Below are positions 53,142 to 63,611 of a DNA stretch of 64,000 bases, one piece after another; positions within the stretch are counted from its first letter, which is position 1, and each line of letters starts with the position of its first letter. The notes below the pieces were generated by a model. That model ran no database searches and was not told where the DNA came from. It saw only the letters and a list, made by a program, of their open reading frames with translations. A program made the translations under genes and the position numbers. This DNA comes from Alkalidesulfovibrio alkalitolerans DSM 16529 (GTDB lineage Bacteria; Desulfobacterota; Desulfovibrionia; Desulfovibrionales; Desulfovibrionaceae): assembly GCF_000422245.1 (NCBI RefSeq), contig NZ_ATHI01000001.1, positions 124,001 through 188,000 on the forward strand. Reading direction: 5' to 3'.

Positions 53142-54413
53142 ATGAAGATTCTGATCGTCTCCTGGTTCTTCCCGCCCACAAACGCCCCCGGGGCCATCCG
53201 GGTCGGAGCGCTGGTCAAGCACCTTTTGAGCACGGGTCACGAGGTCCGTGTTCTGGCTGGGCGCGATCCAGGCTGTCCGCAGACGTTGCCGGTCGATCTG
53301 CCCGAGGGGGTGGTCACGGAAGTGCCCTTGCCCTTCGCGACGCGTCTGCGCAAGGGACTCGCTCCCCTGGAGCGGCAGTACCGCAGCGGAACCATGCGCC
53401 ACGGCGACTGGCTGCGAATTCTCTACAAGTATTTCCAGACGCTGTTCTGTATCCCTGACCGCTACGTGGGCTGGTGCCTGCGCGCCATACCCGCGGGCAG
53501 GGAGATCGTGGGCGCCTGGAAGCCTGACATGATCTACGCCAGCGCCATGCCTGTCACCTCACTTCTGGTGGCCAAGGGGGTGGCGAAGTCGGCCCGCATC
53601 CCTTGGGTCGCAGAAATGCGCGACCTATGGGTGGATAGCCACTACTACGACATGCCCGCGCCGCGCCGCTGGATCGACGAACGCATCGAAGAGTCGCTCC
53701 TTGGCCACGCCGATGCCCTGGTCACGGTCTCCGAGCCCTTGGCTGACGCGCTTCGGAAGAGATATCGCAAGCCCGTGGCGACGATTCTCAACGGCATCGA
53801 CCTCGCCGACGTCCCGGCCGTCGAATCCGTTGCGCGACGGGCGGATGGGCCGGTCGAGATCATCTATACGGGCCTCGTATATCCCAAGCAGCGCGATCCG
53901 TCCCTGCTCTTCGAGGCATTGGGGAGTCTGGGCGAGGCGCGCTCGGATTTCAGGGTCGTTTTTTACGGCAACCTGATGCCCGAGGTATTGCAACTCGCCG
54001 AGCGCCACGGCGTTGCAGATGTCGTCGAGACGCACCCGCCCGTGTCGCACGCCGAGGCCCTGCGGCGCCAAGCCGAGGCGGACATCCTGCTTCTGCTTTT
54101 GTGGAACAACGACGGCGAGGCGGGCGTCTTTACCTCCAAGCTCTTTGAATACCTTGCCGCGCGCAGGCCCATCCTCTGCCTGGGGCGCGAGGAGGGGGTC
54201 GCGCCCGACGAGATCAGGCGGCGTGGAGCCGGAGCGGTCCTGAAGACGGAGGACGAGGTGCGTTCCTGGCTTCTGGCGATGCGTGATAAGAAGCGCGCCG
54301 AAGGGGGCATTCCGCCTCTGCCCGAGGCGGTAGGCGCGCACATCGGCCGCGCCGAGCAGTTCGAGAGGCTCGAGCGAGAGGTTTTATTGCCGCTTGGGCG
54401 GCCCAAGGCCTAG
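53142..54413 (+). CDS. Glycosyltransferase family 4-like (group 1)
   Basis: A 423-aa GT-B enzyme: MKILIVSWFFPPTNAPGAIRVGALVKHL at the N terminus, a middle AEMRDLWVDSHYYDMPAPRRWIDERIEE and LVTVSEPLADALRKRY, and the C-terminal donor-binding part with AEADILLLLLWNNDGEAGVFTSKLFEYLAARRPIL. It probably adds a sugar to the glycan handled by the flanking ligase and flippase. The ATG at 53142 gives the canonical start; a further ATG lies at 53106. No good ribosome-binding site is seen. Confidence 0.88.
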   Translation: MKILIVSWFFPPTNAPGAIRVGALVKHLLSTGHEVRVLAGRDPGCPQTLPVDLPEGVVTEVPLPFATRLRKGLAPLERQYRSGTMRHGDWLRILYKYFQTLFCIPDRYVGWCLRAIPAGREIVGAWKPDMIYASAMPVTSLLVAKGVAKSARIPWVAEMRDLWVDSHYYDMPAPRRWIDERIEESLLGHADALVTVSEPLADALRKRYRKPVATILNGIDLADVPAVESVARRADGPVEIIYTGLVYPKQRDPSLLFEALGSLGEARSDFRVVFYGNLMPEVLQLAERHGVADVVETHPPVSHAEALRRQAEADILLLLLWNNDGEAGVFTSKLFEYLAARRPILCLGREEGVAPDEIRRRGAGAVLKTEDEVRSWLLAMRDKKRAEGGIPPLPEAVGAHIGRAEQFERLEREVLLPLGRPKA

Positions 54414-54480
54414 AACCAGGCGGGACGCGTTTCGCGCTGGCGATTCCGCGTCGAACGTCTTTTCCGCCGTCGGGGAGAGT

Positions 54481-55920
54481 GTGCACTACACGCGAGCGGT
54501 GCTTTCAGTGGGCGCGCTGCGCATCCTGAGCGTCCTTCTGGCGGCCCTGTTTCTGGCCGGGGTCACGGCCGTGGTTCCGCCACAAGTCTACGGCCGCTAC
54601 ATACTTGTCTTATCCTGCGCCCAGGTGGTCGTGGGCGCGCTGCTCGCCTGGCCCAACCAAGGCTTTCTGCGCTACGGGCGCGAGGAATTCACCGCGAAGA
54701 GCGGAATCGGCGGATTTCTCGGCGCCCGCCTGGCCCTTCATGGCGGCCTGCTGGCGTTGCTCGTGCCCGCGGCCGTGCTCCTGGGTCCCGTCCTGGCCGA
54801 ATGGGCCGATGTGGGCGAAGGCGTCGCGGTTCTTTTCCTCGTGATGTCGTTTGCGATCATGCCGCTTTCAGACATGGGGGGGGTGGCCGCTCAGGCCACG
54901 GGCCGCTTCCTCGCCTTCGGAACGTCCGTCTTCGTGCAACGGCTGCTTCAGGTCGCAGTGATCGGGTTTATCTACGCTGGTCTGTCCGCCACCTGGGAGG
55001 CGCTCTACCTGGCGTCTCTCGCCGGATACGCCCTGGCCGCGATCCTCGCCTGGCTGCTCGTGCCCCGCGAGGCCTGGGCTGGCCTGCGCGTGAGGAGCGG
55101 CGACGTTCGCCGTCTCGTGGCCTACGGCAGGCTTCTGCCCGTCTCGATCATGGCCGCTTATCTCATCACCTGGATGGACGCTTGGTTCATCAAGTTCTTT
55201 CTCGACGCCGCGTACGTGGGACAGTACTCCTGGGCCTATTCCGTGACGCTCGTCGCGACCACGCTTCTCGTCCCGGTCGCGGCTGTTCTGGGGCCAAAGG
55301 CTGTGGACTTGCATCTTTCCGGCGAGAAGGGCCGCCAGCATGGTCTGTCGCAGGGGATTCGCTCCGCCTGTCTGCTCCTGGCCGCGCTCGTTCCCCTCGG
55401 CCTTGGGCTTGTCGCCCTGGCCTGCGCCGTGCTTCCCCTGGGCGACTACGGGCGTGCGTCGTCCGTGTTGCTCATCCTGTGTGCCGGTGTGGCCTTTCAG
55501 GCCGGGATGGCCTTGGTTGAGCCGCGCATTTATGCCGATGAACGTCTCGTACCGCGCGCGGTGGTCATCAGCGTGGCCATGGCGGGCCTCAACGCGCTTG
55601 GCAACCTGCTCCTGATCCCGAGGCTCGGCATCGAGGGTGCGGCGTTTGCGACCGCCGCAGCCTACGGCGCGGGCATGTTCATGCAGTGGACGCTGCTTGG
55701 GATGCCTCGGGCCGGACCGGTGCTCGCGGGTCTCGCAGGCGTCGGCGTCGCCGCGCTTTTCGCGGTCATGCCACCAGCCTGGAGCCTTTCCCTTGGCGGC
55801 GCGCTCACCGTCGCGGCCCTGGCTCTGGGCCGGGCCACGGGACGGTTTTCCGGGCTTTCGGGCGTGTTGCCCGCGTGGGCCGCCGTTCTTGTCGCGCCCG
55901 GCGTGCGGAAGTCTCCCTGA
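54481..55920 (+). CDS. Polysaccharide flippase (Wzx/MurJ-like, O-antigen transporter family)
   Basis: About 479 aa with 12-14 transmembrane helices and the MATE-like pattern of O-unit flippases (SVGALRILSVLLAALFLAGVTAVVPPQVYGRYILVLS at the start). The GTG at 54481 follows GGGGAGA; other in-frame starts upstream (54394) overlap the glycosyltransferase gene. Its linkage with the ligase and glycosyltransferase genes fits export of a lipid-linked glycan. Confidence 0.85.
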   Translation: MHYTRAVLSVGALRILSVLLAALFLAGVTAVVPPQVYGRYILVLSCAQVVVGALLAWPNQGFLRYGREEFTAKSGIGGFLGARLALHGGLLALLVPAAVLLGPVLAEWADVGEGVAVLFLVMSFAIMPLSDMGGVAAQATGRFLAFGTSVFVQRLLQVAVIGFIYAGLSATWEALYLASLAGYALAAILAWLLVPREAWAGLRVRSGDVRRLVAYGRLLPVSIMAAYLITWMDAWFIKFFLDAAYVGQYSWAYSVTLVATTLLVPVAAVLGPKAVDLHLSGEKGRQHGLSQGIRSACLLLAALVPLGLGLVALACAVLPLGDYGRASSVLLILCAGVAFQAGMALVEPRIYADERLVPRAVVISVAMAGLNALGNLLLIPRLGIEGAAFATAAAYGAGMFMQWTLLGMPRAGPVLAGLAGVGVAALFAVMPPAWSLSLGGALTVAALALGRATGRFSGLSGVLPAWAAVLVAPGVRKSP

Positions 55921-55953
55921 TTTCGGCTCGATCCGGGTGAATTGGCCGAGAGT

Positions 55954-56898
55954 TCACTCCCCCCACAAACGCCGCAGAAGCCTCGGCGAGAGGCCGCGCC
56001 GCTGATCCAGGCGAAGCCCCAGGCGCAGGGCCTCGGCCCGTGCCGCCTCGATCTCCTCGGACGAAGGGCGGGAGGCGAGCTCCGGGTAGTGTCCGGCTTG
56101 GCCGCAGGGATGGTACTGGGGCATGACGTTGACGTAGGTGCGCGGCGAGACCTCCTCGGCCAGGAAGCGCAGCCAGGCCAGGGCGTCACCCAGGCGGCCG
56201 GGCATGACCAGATGCCGCACCAGAAGCCCCCGCACGGCCAGCCCCGAGGCGTCCATGACGAGGTCGCCGACCTGGCGGTGCATCTCGCGGATGGCCTCGC
56301 GGGCGCGCTCGGGATAGTCCGGGGCGCGGCAGTAGGCGCGAGCCGCCTCCGGGTCCGTGAACTTGGCGTCGGGCATGTAGATGTCCACGACACCATCGAG
56401 CAGGCGCAGGGTGGAGAGGCTCTCGTAGCCGCCGCAGTTCCAGATGAGCGGCAGGCGAAGCCCCATGTCCACGGCCAGGGGCAGGGCTTCGAGAATCTGG
56501 GCCGCGACGTGGCTCGGCGTCACGAAATTTATGTTCGCCGCGCCTTTTTCCTGGAGCGCGACCATGGCCATGGCCAGATCGCGGGCCGATGATTCGGGCC
56601 ATGGCCCGCCCTGGGAGATGTCCCAGTTCTGGCAGAAGACGCAATCTAGGTTGCACTGGGCGAAGAAAATCGTGCCCGAGCCGCGCTCGCCCACGAGCGG
56701 GTCTTCCTCACCGAAGTGCAGATCGCCCGAGGTCGCCTGGGCCAGACGGCCGGTGCGGCAAAAGCCAAGTTCCCCGGCCGTGCGGTCGATGCCGCATTCG
56801 CGCGGGCACAGATCGCAGGCGGCGAGCCGGGCCAGGGCGGCCTCGCCGCGGCGGGAAAGCTCGCCAGAGGCGTGCAGCGTGAGATAGGAGGCGGTCAT
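55954..56898 (-). CDS. Radical SAM protein, PFL-activase-like (COG1313 type)
   Basis: A 314-aa protein with an N-terminal Cys cluster (CDLCPRECGIDRTAGELGFC, Cys28/31/35/47) that may bind an extra 4Fe-4S cluster, then the radical SAM motif CNLDCVFCQ (Cys82/86/89) and VTPSHVAAQILEAL. This architecture is that of the uncharacterised pyruvate-formate-lyase-activase-related family. No glycyl radical enzyme is encoded nearby, so the substrate is unknown. It is convergent with the flippase gene. Confidence 0.85.
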   Translation of the reverse strand: MTASYLTLHASGELSRRGEAALARLAACDLCPRECGIDRTAGELGFCRTGRLAQATSGDLHFGEEDPLVGERGSGTIFFAQCNLDCVFCQNWDISQGGPWPESSARDLAMAMVALQEKGAANINFVTPSHVAAQILEALPLAVDMGLRLPLIWNCGGYESLSTLRLLDGVVDIYMPDAKFTDPEAARAYCRAPDYPERAREAIREMHRQVGDLVMDASGLAVRGLLVRHLVMPGRLGDALAWLRFLAEEVSPRTYVNVMPQYHPCGQAGHYPELASRPSSEEIEAARAEALRLGLRLDQRRGLSPRLLRRLWGE

Positions 56899-57002
56899 GC
56901 CGCCTTCATAGCGCGAAACGCCATCGCGGGAAAGCGTCTGGCCGCGTCTGCGCGAAGTGTGCGGCTCGCGGCCCCGTTGGCCTCTCGCGGCCTTTCGGGC
57001 TT

Positions 57003-58991
57003 TCAGCGCACGGCGTGCAAGAAATGCAGGTGCTTCTCGTACTGATCCACCACGTCAGTGATGATTTGCTCCATGGTCCACCCCATAACGTCGTAGTCCT
57101 GGCCTCCTTCGCTCAGGTGCACCTCGGCCCGGTAGAACTTTAGTTCCTCGCCACGCCGTTTCTGCGTGTCGCGCATGGCGAATACCGGCGCGACGGAAAC
57201 CGCGGGCCTCACCGAATAGAAGAAGTCGATCTCCTCGCCGTGCAGGACGTCGAGCCAGACCCGACCATCTTCGCCTTGCTTGACCCTGGCCCGCAGGCCG
57301 CGTTTGGCGAGTTCCTCGGCCACGTCGTCGAGCGCTGGTCTGATCACCTCGTGGATGAATTCATGCACCTCGGCCTTTGTTGGATGGTGCAAGAGCGCGT
57401 TCAGCCGTGCGCGCCAGGGCGTGGGTGCGTGTCCGACCTGTGGCATGAGCACTGCCGTGCGCAGGCTCGTGCGCTTGATCCCTTCGAGCCGCAATGCCTG
57501 GAGAAGCCCCCAACACATCAGGAGCATGACCACAGTGAAGGGCAGAGCGCTGGCGATGGAGGCGGTCTGCAGCGCGCCGAGTCCGCCGGCAAGCAGCAGC
57601 GCGGCTGCCACCAGCCCTTCGCTCAGGGCCCAAAAGATGCGTTGCCACACGGGGGCGTCGTCGTCCCCGCCAGAGGCCAACATGTCGATGACCAGCGAGC
57701 CCGAGTCGGAAGACGTGACGAAGAAGGTGACCACCAGGGTCGTGGCGAGGAGCGAGGTGATGCCCGACAGCGGAAGATGTTCGAAAAACTCGAAAAGCGC
57801 CATGGTTGTGTCGCGCGACACTGCCTCGCCGAGGCTGGCGATGCCCTGGACCATGATCATGTGCAGCGCGGTGTTCCCGAAGAAGGTCATCCACATGAAC
57901 GTGAAGCCCACTGGCACGAGCAAAACTCCCAGAACGAACTCCCGAATGGTGCGGCCGCGCGAGACGCGGGCGATAAACATGCCAACGAAAGGCGCCCAGG
58001 CGATCCACCAGCCCCAGTAGAAGAGGGTCCAGCCGCCGATCCACCCTGTGGGCTCATAGGCGTAGAGGTTGAAGGTCGTGGCCACGATGTCCGAGATGTA
58101 TGATCCGATGTTCTGCGTCAGGGTCTGGAGCAAATAGACCGTGGGGCCGGCCGCGAGCACGAAGAGCAAAAGGAGCACCGCCAGGATCATGTTCAGTTCC
58201 GAGAGCCTGCGGATGCCGCCATCCAGTCCCAGGACCACGGAGATCGTGGCCACGAGGGTGATGACGGCGATGAGGAGTATCTGCACGGTGATGGAGATGG
58301 GAGCGCCGAAGAGGTAGTTCAGGCCGGAGTTGACCTGCATGGCCCCGAATCCGAGTGACGTGGCCACGCCGAACATGGTTCCCAGGATCGCGAAGGTGTC
58401 CACGGCGTGCCCGATGGGGCCGTGGATGCGTTCGCCGATCAGGGGGTACAATGAAGAACGGATGGTCAAGGGCAGATCGTGGCGGTAGGAGAAGTAGGCC
58501 AAGGAGATGGCGATGACGGCGTAGATGGCCCAGGCATGAACACCCCAGTGAAAGAAGGTGATCTTCATGGCCTCTCGCGCGGCGTGCACGGTCTGGGCGT
58601 CGCCAATGGGCGGCGACATGTAGTGCATCACCGGTTCGGCCACGCCGAAGAACATGAGGCCAATACCCATACCCGCCGAGAAGAGCATGGCAAACCAGGA
58701 GACGTAGCCGTAATCCGGCTCGCTGTGGTCGGGGCCGAGCTTGATGCGACCAAAACCCGACAAGGCCAGGAGTACCACGAAGACGAGAAACGAGGCTACG
58801 GCCAGGATGTAGAACCAGTCCACGGAGTGAACTATCCAGGCCTGTACGCTGCCGAAGACCGATTCGGCGAGCCTTGGGGTGAGCATGGCGAAGAGCACGA
58901 AACAGACGATGAGTCCCGCCGAGCCGAAAAAAACCGGCGGGTTGATTCTCGCGCGTGGGCGTCTGGACCCGGTTTCTGGCTGATCGCTCAT
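57003..58991 (-). CDS. BCCT-family transporter (betaine/choline/carnitine type)
   Basis: About 662 aa with twelve transmembrane helices, including the family signature GWTLFYWGWWIAWAPFVGMFIARVSRGR in the middle and MFFGVAEPVMHY near residue 125. A cytoplasmic C-terminal tail of about 150 residues (FIHEVIRPALDDVAEELAKRGLRA and later) is similar to that of BetT-type choline transporters, where it senses osmotic stress. It imports a quaternary ammonium compound for osmoprotection or as a carbon source. AAGGAG precedes the ATG at 58991. Confidence 0.92.
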   Translation of the reverse strand: MSDQPETGSRRPRARINPPVFFGSAGLIVCFVLFAMLTPRLAESVFGSVQAWIVHSVDWFYILAVASFLVFVVLLALSGFGRIKLGPDHSEPDYGYVSWFAMLFSAGMGIGLMFFGVAEPVMHYMSPPIGDAQTVHAAREAMKITFFHWGVHAWAIYAVIAISLAYFSYRHDLPLTIRSSLYPLIGERIHGPIGHAVDTFAILGTMFGVATSLGFGAMQVNSGLNYLFGAPISITVQILLIAVITLVATISVVLGLDGGIRRLSELNMILAVLLLLFVLAAGPTVYLLQTLTQNIGSYISDIVATTFNLYAYEPTGWIGGWTLFYWGWWIAWAPFVGMFIARVSRGRTIREFVLGVLLVPVGFTFMWMTFFGNTALHMIMVQGIASLGEAVSRDTTMALFEFFEHLPLSGITSLLATTLVVTFFVTSSDSGSLVIDMLASGGDDDAPVWQRIFWALSEGLVAAALLLAGGLGALQTASIASALPFTVVMLLMCWGLLQALRLEGIKRTSLRTAVLMPQVGHAPTPWRARLNALLHHPTKAEVHEFIHEVIRPALDDVAEELAKRGLRARVKQGEDGRVWLDVLHGEEIDFFYSVRPAVSVAPVFAMRDTQKRRGEELKFYRAEVHLSEGGQDYDVMGWTMEQIITDVVDQYEKHLHFLHAVR

Positions 58992-59111
58992 CTGGCGGCT
59001 CCTTGGGGGCTGAAGTGCCATGGACAAACGATGACTTATGAGGTGTACAACGATGGCGCATAGGCGTCCAGGAATGAGTTTCTCAACAGCCTCCCACGGC
59101 CGCGAAAAGGC

Positions 59112-62100
59112 TCAGTAATCGTAGCGCCAGTTCAGGCCGATGCCCCCCTGCGACTCTCGGCCCATCTGGCTCTCCAGGCCAAGCTGGGGGCTGATTTCGA
59201 TCTCCACGCCAACGGTATCGTCGCGCGGGTCCAGCCCCTTGCCGCCTTTGAGGTAGACGTTGTCCGTGACGTATTTGCCCGCCTGCACCGTGGTCCCGCC
59301 GGTGGCCGCGCCCTCGCCGGTGGAAAGATCGTCCAGCCCCACGCCTCGGGCGATGGTGCGGGTGATATCGGGCCCGGACGAGCCGCCCCGCGCGAGTTGG
59401 TCCACTGCCCGCGCCAGACGCAGGGCTTGCATGGGAGTGAGGCTGTCCAGGGAGCGACCGAAGAGCACGGCCGCGAGGATTTCGTTCTCGGGCACGGCGG
59501 GGTCCGAATCTAGCGTGATCTTGAGGTTTTGCGGCGTTCCCGCGAGGATGACCTTGGCCAGGATCGCGGCCGCGTTCGTGGTCGCCACGACGCGCAGGTC
59601 GGGCGTGGGCGGCGTTGCGCCGCTGAATTGGATCAGGCCCTCGTCGATGCGGAAGACCCGGTCCAGGAAGTCGAAGGTGCCGCGCTCCACCTGCAATCCT
59701 CCGATGATGCGCGGCTCCTCGGCCGTGCCCGTGATGTCCAGGTTGCCGCGCCACACCGAATCGAGCCCGTGTCCGCGCACGCGGATGCGCGGTGGCAGGG
59801 TCACGCCGATGTCCAGGGTCAGCGGCAGGGGTTTCGCCCGCTCCCGCGCTTGGGGCGTCTCGGCCTCGTCCCCCCGTTCGTCCACGTAGGTCACGTCGAT
59901 GTCCACCACGTCGGGCGGCAGTCCTCGCGGCAGGTCCACCTCGGCCCTGTCCACGGTCAGCCGCCCAGCGAGCTTCGCACCCTCCACGCTGTCGCCCGCA
60001 AGGTTCAGGTCGCCGCTCACCGTGCCGCGCATGATCTCGTTGTTCACTGGTTCGAATCTGTCGAAGCCCAGCCGGACCGCAAAGGGCATGGGGCCGTCGC
60101 CCTCGGCCAGGGTCAGGCTGCCGTCGCCCTCGATGCGGCCGTTCGCGCCATCCCTGGCAGAAAGACGCGTGAGGGTGAACATCCGCCCCCGGGCGTTGGC
60201 CGCCATCTGGATGTCGCGCAGAACCGAGCCGAAGCGCAGGTTCTCGTAACGGCCTTCGCTCAGGCTCAGGTCGCCTTCAAGCAGGGGGTCGTCGAGGCTG
60301 CCGCGCGCGGCCAGGTCGAAGGCGAGCGCGCCGGAGAGAATCTGGTCGCTCAGGGCGGGCAGGTCGCGCAAGAGTCCGAGGTCGAGCGCACCCGTGGCAG
60401 TGGCCGTGATGGGAGCGCCCTGGTCCATGGAGAACGCGAAGGGTTCGAGGGCGAAGGCCAGGGGCAGGGATGCGTCGAGCGAGACCAGACGCGCGGTCTC
60501 GTGCCGCACCTCGGCCTGGGCGGCGAGGCGGCCGTCTGCGGCCAGCGCCGTGGCCGAAAGCGCGACGGGCGGCAAGTCCATGAGTCCCTGGTCAGGCGGC
60601 GCGGTGATGCCCGTGGCTTCGAGGCGAATCGTGGCGCGCGGTGCGGCCACGGGGCCTTGCACGTCGAGATCGAGATCGACCAAACCCGAGGGAACCGTGA
60701 GATCGAGCGCGGCCAGGGCGCGCAGCGGAAAGCCGCGCAGTGTCGCCCCGAAGTCAGCCGCGCGCGGGCCGTACTCACCTTGCGCGCGCAATTCGCCGCC
60801 GCCCACGTCCAGGGCCAGCCCCTGAAGACGCAGGCCCGAGGCGTCCGCCTCGATGCGGGCCGGGGCCAGGGAGCGCACCGGCAACCCGGCGTAGTTGGCC
60901 GCAAGGGATGAAAGCTCGGCTGCGAAGGTCTCGGCAAAGGGCTGGAGCTTGGCCGTGAGCGCAAGCGTGAAGGGTTTGCCGTCGGACGCCCCGCGCGCGG
61001 AAAGATCGAGTGTCGCGTCGGGGCCGGAGACGGTCGTGGCCAGATTGACGGTTTCGGCCGAAAAGCCTTCCATGCCGAGCCCGGCTGCCCGCAGATCGAG
61101 CCGGGCCGCGCCGCGCTCAGCCACAAGCGCGTGCAGGTCCGTGCTTGTGGCCTCAAGCGAGAGCGAGGCCAGCGACATTTCGTCGAGAACCAAGCTGCGG
61201 CCTGTGGCGGTAAGGTTCACGGCCTGCGCGCTCGCGCCGTCGGCAAGGTCGAGGCGCGCCTGAAGGCCGCCGGAAAGGTCGAGGCCCAGAAGCGGGGCCA
61301 GGGCGTCGAGGCGCGGGGCATCCAACTGAAGGCGGCCGCGCAAAAGGCCAGTGGCCAGAGCCAGGGCCAATTCTCCGTCGAGGCGCGCGCCCGGGGTTTC
61401 GATCGCGAGTTCAGGCAGACGCAGGTGGTCGTTGTCGAGAATATAGGCGGCCTGGGCGCGCAGTTCGATCTCCTGGGCGGCCAGGGAAAGGGCCAGGCGT
61501 TCCGGCGCGGGGTCGGGCGCAAGCGATATCCCCGAGGCGAGGCGAAGCGCCGGACTGGTCAGGCGTTGTCCGGCCATTTCCAGGCTTTTGGCCTGGGCGG
61601 CGAGGCTGATATCCAGGCGCTGGCCGAGAACGCCCTCGACCGTTATATCGATGGGCGAAAGGCCGCTTGGCCGAATGCCCAGCGCCTGTTCCACGAAAGC
61701 GGGGTCATCGGGCAGGGTCAGGCGGGCCGTGGTGCGAAGCGTGTCGTCGGCGAGGCCGAGGCGGCCCCTGGCATGAAGCGTGGTGCGGCTTGTAAGGTCG
61801 AGCCCATGCAGCGTGAGCGCGTCGTCGTCGAACTCGGCCTCTAAGAGCAGGACCGCGTGCTCGCCAATGAGCGCGGCCAGGGCCGGATCGAGGCCTTGAA
61901 TCCCGCTCGCATCGATGTCGGCCTCGATGCGGATGCCCTCGTCCAGGTCGCCGTGGGCCGTGGCGGAGAGATTCAGGGCGGCCTTTACTGGGCGCAGCCC
62001 GAAGAGGGTTCCGGCGTTCGGCAGCGCCGCCTTTGCGATGGCCGAGAGAAGCATTTCCGCGAGGTCGAGGCTGCCCGAGGCAAAAAGGGTGTTCTCTCCA

Positions 62101-63611
62101 CTCACGAGGGAGAACGCGTCGAGGCGAAGCCTGTCCTCGCCCTGAAGACTCGCGTCGAAGTCGATGCGCAAGGACTCGTCGAGCACGGTGTCCGGCGGCG
62201 GCGTAAGACCCCCCACGTCGGCCCTTCCTTTTGCGCGCACGGTGCGTGTGGGCGCATCGAGAGGCGAGCGGGCATCGATATCGGCCGCAAGGCGCACCAA
62301 AGATTTTGTAAGATCGGGCAGGACGAGGCTTCCGAGGTCGGCCTCCAGGCGTGCGAAAAGCTCGTCCTCGCCTCCGCGCAGGGCAAGGTCCAGGCGCGGC
62401 GAGCCGTCGAGAACCCCGCCCGTGAAGCGGCCTAGCAGCGCCGGGTCCAGGGCCTCGATGGCGGCCTCGGCGGTGAGCTTTCCCCTTGCGAGGATGCCGT
62501 TTGCGTGCAGGCGCAGCGCGGCCAGGGCCACGTCGAGCGCTTCGAGGCGCACTTCGTCGGCTGCGCGGGAGCCAAGCGGCACGACAAGGCGCGCCAGCAC
62601 CTCGGCCTCGCGGCCGAGAAGGTCGGCCGCGTCGTCGGGCACGAGGCCGAGCACGTCGGCGAGCACGGCCGCAAGTCCGATCTGAAGCGTCTCCACGCCT
62701 GGCCGCGCGCCCGCGCCGCGCCGCAAGGAGAGGTCGGCGTGCAGAAGCGAGAGGTCGTTCGCGTCCAGGGTCAGGATTCCGCCCCAGTCGTTCAGGGGGC
62801 CTGTCCCGGCCAGTCGCGCGCGCAGCGAGTCGACGTCCGCGCCCGTGGCCTCGGCCAAGGCCGGGCCGAGCAGGCCGTCCGGCCCTGCGTCGAGGCGGAC
62901 GTCCACGTGCAAAACGTCGTCGGCCCGGTGCCAGTCGATCCGCACGGACAGTGAGTCCGTTTCGCCGTTGGCCGCGCCCTCCGAGAGCTCGTCGAGATCG
63001 AGACGCACGGCGATGCTGTCGCGCAGCGGCAGGCTCTCACCCGAGAGAGTATAGACGCGCGCGGACGAACCTTCCTCTGCTTCGGTGAGGAGCCCGTCCG
63101 CGATCTCAATGGCCGCCACGCGCAGCAATCCCACGTGCGGCCAGGAGAAATCAGGAATATCGAAAGAGAGCGATGCGGGCTCTTGGACGGCTTGCGCCTC
63201 GGCCTGGGACGAAGCTTTGGGCAGGCGTGCGAGTGAAAGGCGCTCCAAGGTGAGGTGGGTCACAGTGGGGCGGTTTGCGAGCGTGGCCCAAAGATCGAGC
63301 CCCACGCGCAGGTCGTGGCCTGCAAGCCACACGCCCTGCGCGTCGGCCAAGGCGAAGGACGAAAGCCTCACGTCCCAGGGCATGGCGCTATCCAGGCTGT
63401 GCAGTTCAAGGCGGAAATCCTCGGACGCTGCCAGATTCTCGATGAGCCCGGCCAGGGCGTTGCGGCCCACCTGGGTGTTCAGGACGAGCAGGAGCGCCGC
63501 CAGGACGAGCGCGACGAATCCCGCGAGCCCGGCCGCAAGCCAGGCCGCGAGACGCGGGAAGGCCATGCGTCCGGCTGTGGGCGCGGAAGGTTTCGTTTCG
63601 TTCGTGGTCAT
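59112..63611 (-). CDS. tamB: TamB (DUF490), translocation and assembly module
   Basis: A 1499-aa inner-membrane-anchored protein with an N-terminal transmembrane helix (LAAWLAAGLAGFVALVLAALLLVLN), a long repetitive beta-helix periplasmic part and the conserved C-terminal DUF490 domain (LRVVATTNAAAILAKVILAGTPQNLKITLDSDP, ILAAVLFGRSLDSLTPMQALRLA, and a final GGIGLNWRYDY). TamB and the outer-membrane TamA form a conduit for lipids or outer-membrane proteins. The ATG at 63611 overlaps the TamA stop codon (TGATG), typical of a tamAB operon. It is longer than E. coli TamB (about 1260 aa). Confidence 0.95.
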   Translation of the reverse strand: MTTNETKPSAPTAGRMAFPRLAAWLAAGLAGFVALVLAALLLVLNTQVGRNALAGLIENLAASEDFRLELHSLDSAMPWDVRLSSFALADAQGVWLAGHDLRVGLDLWATLANRPTVTHLTLERLSLARLPKASSQAEAQAVQEPASLSFDIPDFSWPHVGLLRVAAIEIADGLLTEAEEGSSARVYTLSGESLPLRDSIAVRLDLDELSEGAANGETDSLSVRIDWHRADDVLHVDVRLDAGPDGLLGPALAEATGADVDSLRARLAGTGPLNDWGGILTLDANDLSLLHADLSLRRGAGARPGVETLQIGLAAVLADVLGLVPDDAADLLGREAEVLARLVVPLGSRAADEVRLEALDVALAALRLHANGILARGKLTAEAAIEALDPALLGRFTGGVLDGSPRLDLALRGGEDELFARLEADLGSLVLPDLTKSLVRLAADIDARSPLDAPTRTVRAKGRADVGGLTPPPDTVLDESLRIDFDASLQGEDRLRLDAFSLVSGENTLFASGSLDLAEMLLSAIAKAALPNAGTLFGLRPVKAALNLSATAHGDLDEGIRIEADIDASGIQGLDPALAALIGEHAVLLLEAEFDDDALTLHGLDLTSRTTLHARGRLGLADDTLRTTARLTLPDDPAFVEQALGIRPSGLSPIDITVEGVLGQRLDISLAAQAKSLEMAGQRLTSPALRLASGISLAPDPAPERLALSLAAQEIELRAQAAYILDNDHLRLPELAIETPGARLDGELALALATGLLRGRLQLDAPRLDALAPLLGLDLSGGLQARLDLADGASAQAVNLTATGRSLVLDEMSLASLSLEATSTDLHALVAERGAARLDLRAAGLGMEGFSAETVNLATTVSGPDATLDLSARGASDGKPFTLALTAKLQPFAETFAAELSSLAANYAGLPVRSLAPARIEADASGLRLQGLALDVGGGELRAQGEYGPRAADFGATLRGFPLRALAALDLTVPSGLVDLDLDVQGPVAAPRATIRLEATGITAPPDQGLMDLPPVALSATALAADGRLAAQAEVRHETARLVSLDASLPLAFALEPFAFSMDQGAPITATATGALDLGLLRDLPALSDQILSGALAFDLAARGSLDDPLLEGDLSLSEGRYENLRFGSVLRDIQMAANARGRMFTLTRLSARDGANGRIEGDGSLTLAEGDGPMPFAVRLGFDRFEPVNNEIMRGTVSGDLNLAGDSVEGAKLAGRLTVDRAEVDLPRGLPPDVVDIDVTYVDERGDEAETPQARERAKPLPLTLDIGVTLPPRIRVRGHGLDSVWRGNLDITGTAEEPRIIGGLQVERGTFDFLDRVFRIDEGLIQFSGATPPTPDLRVVATTNAAAILAKVILAGTPQNLKITLDSDPAVPENEILAAVLFGRSLDSLTPMQALRLARAVDQLARGGSSGPDITRTIARGVGLDDLSTGEGAATGGTTVQAGKYVTDNVYLKGGKGLDPRDDTVGVEIEISPQLGLESQMGRESQGGIGLNWRYDY

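Noticed and set aside
59028-59111. An eighth copy of the palindromic element between the BCCT and tamB genes
   Set aside because: Only a short CTCAACAGCCT-like end is present, without the internal blocks.
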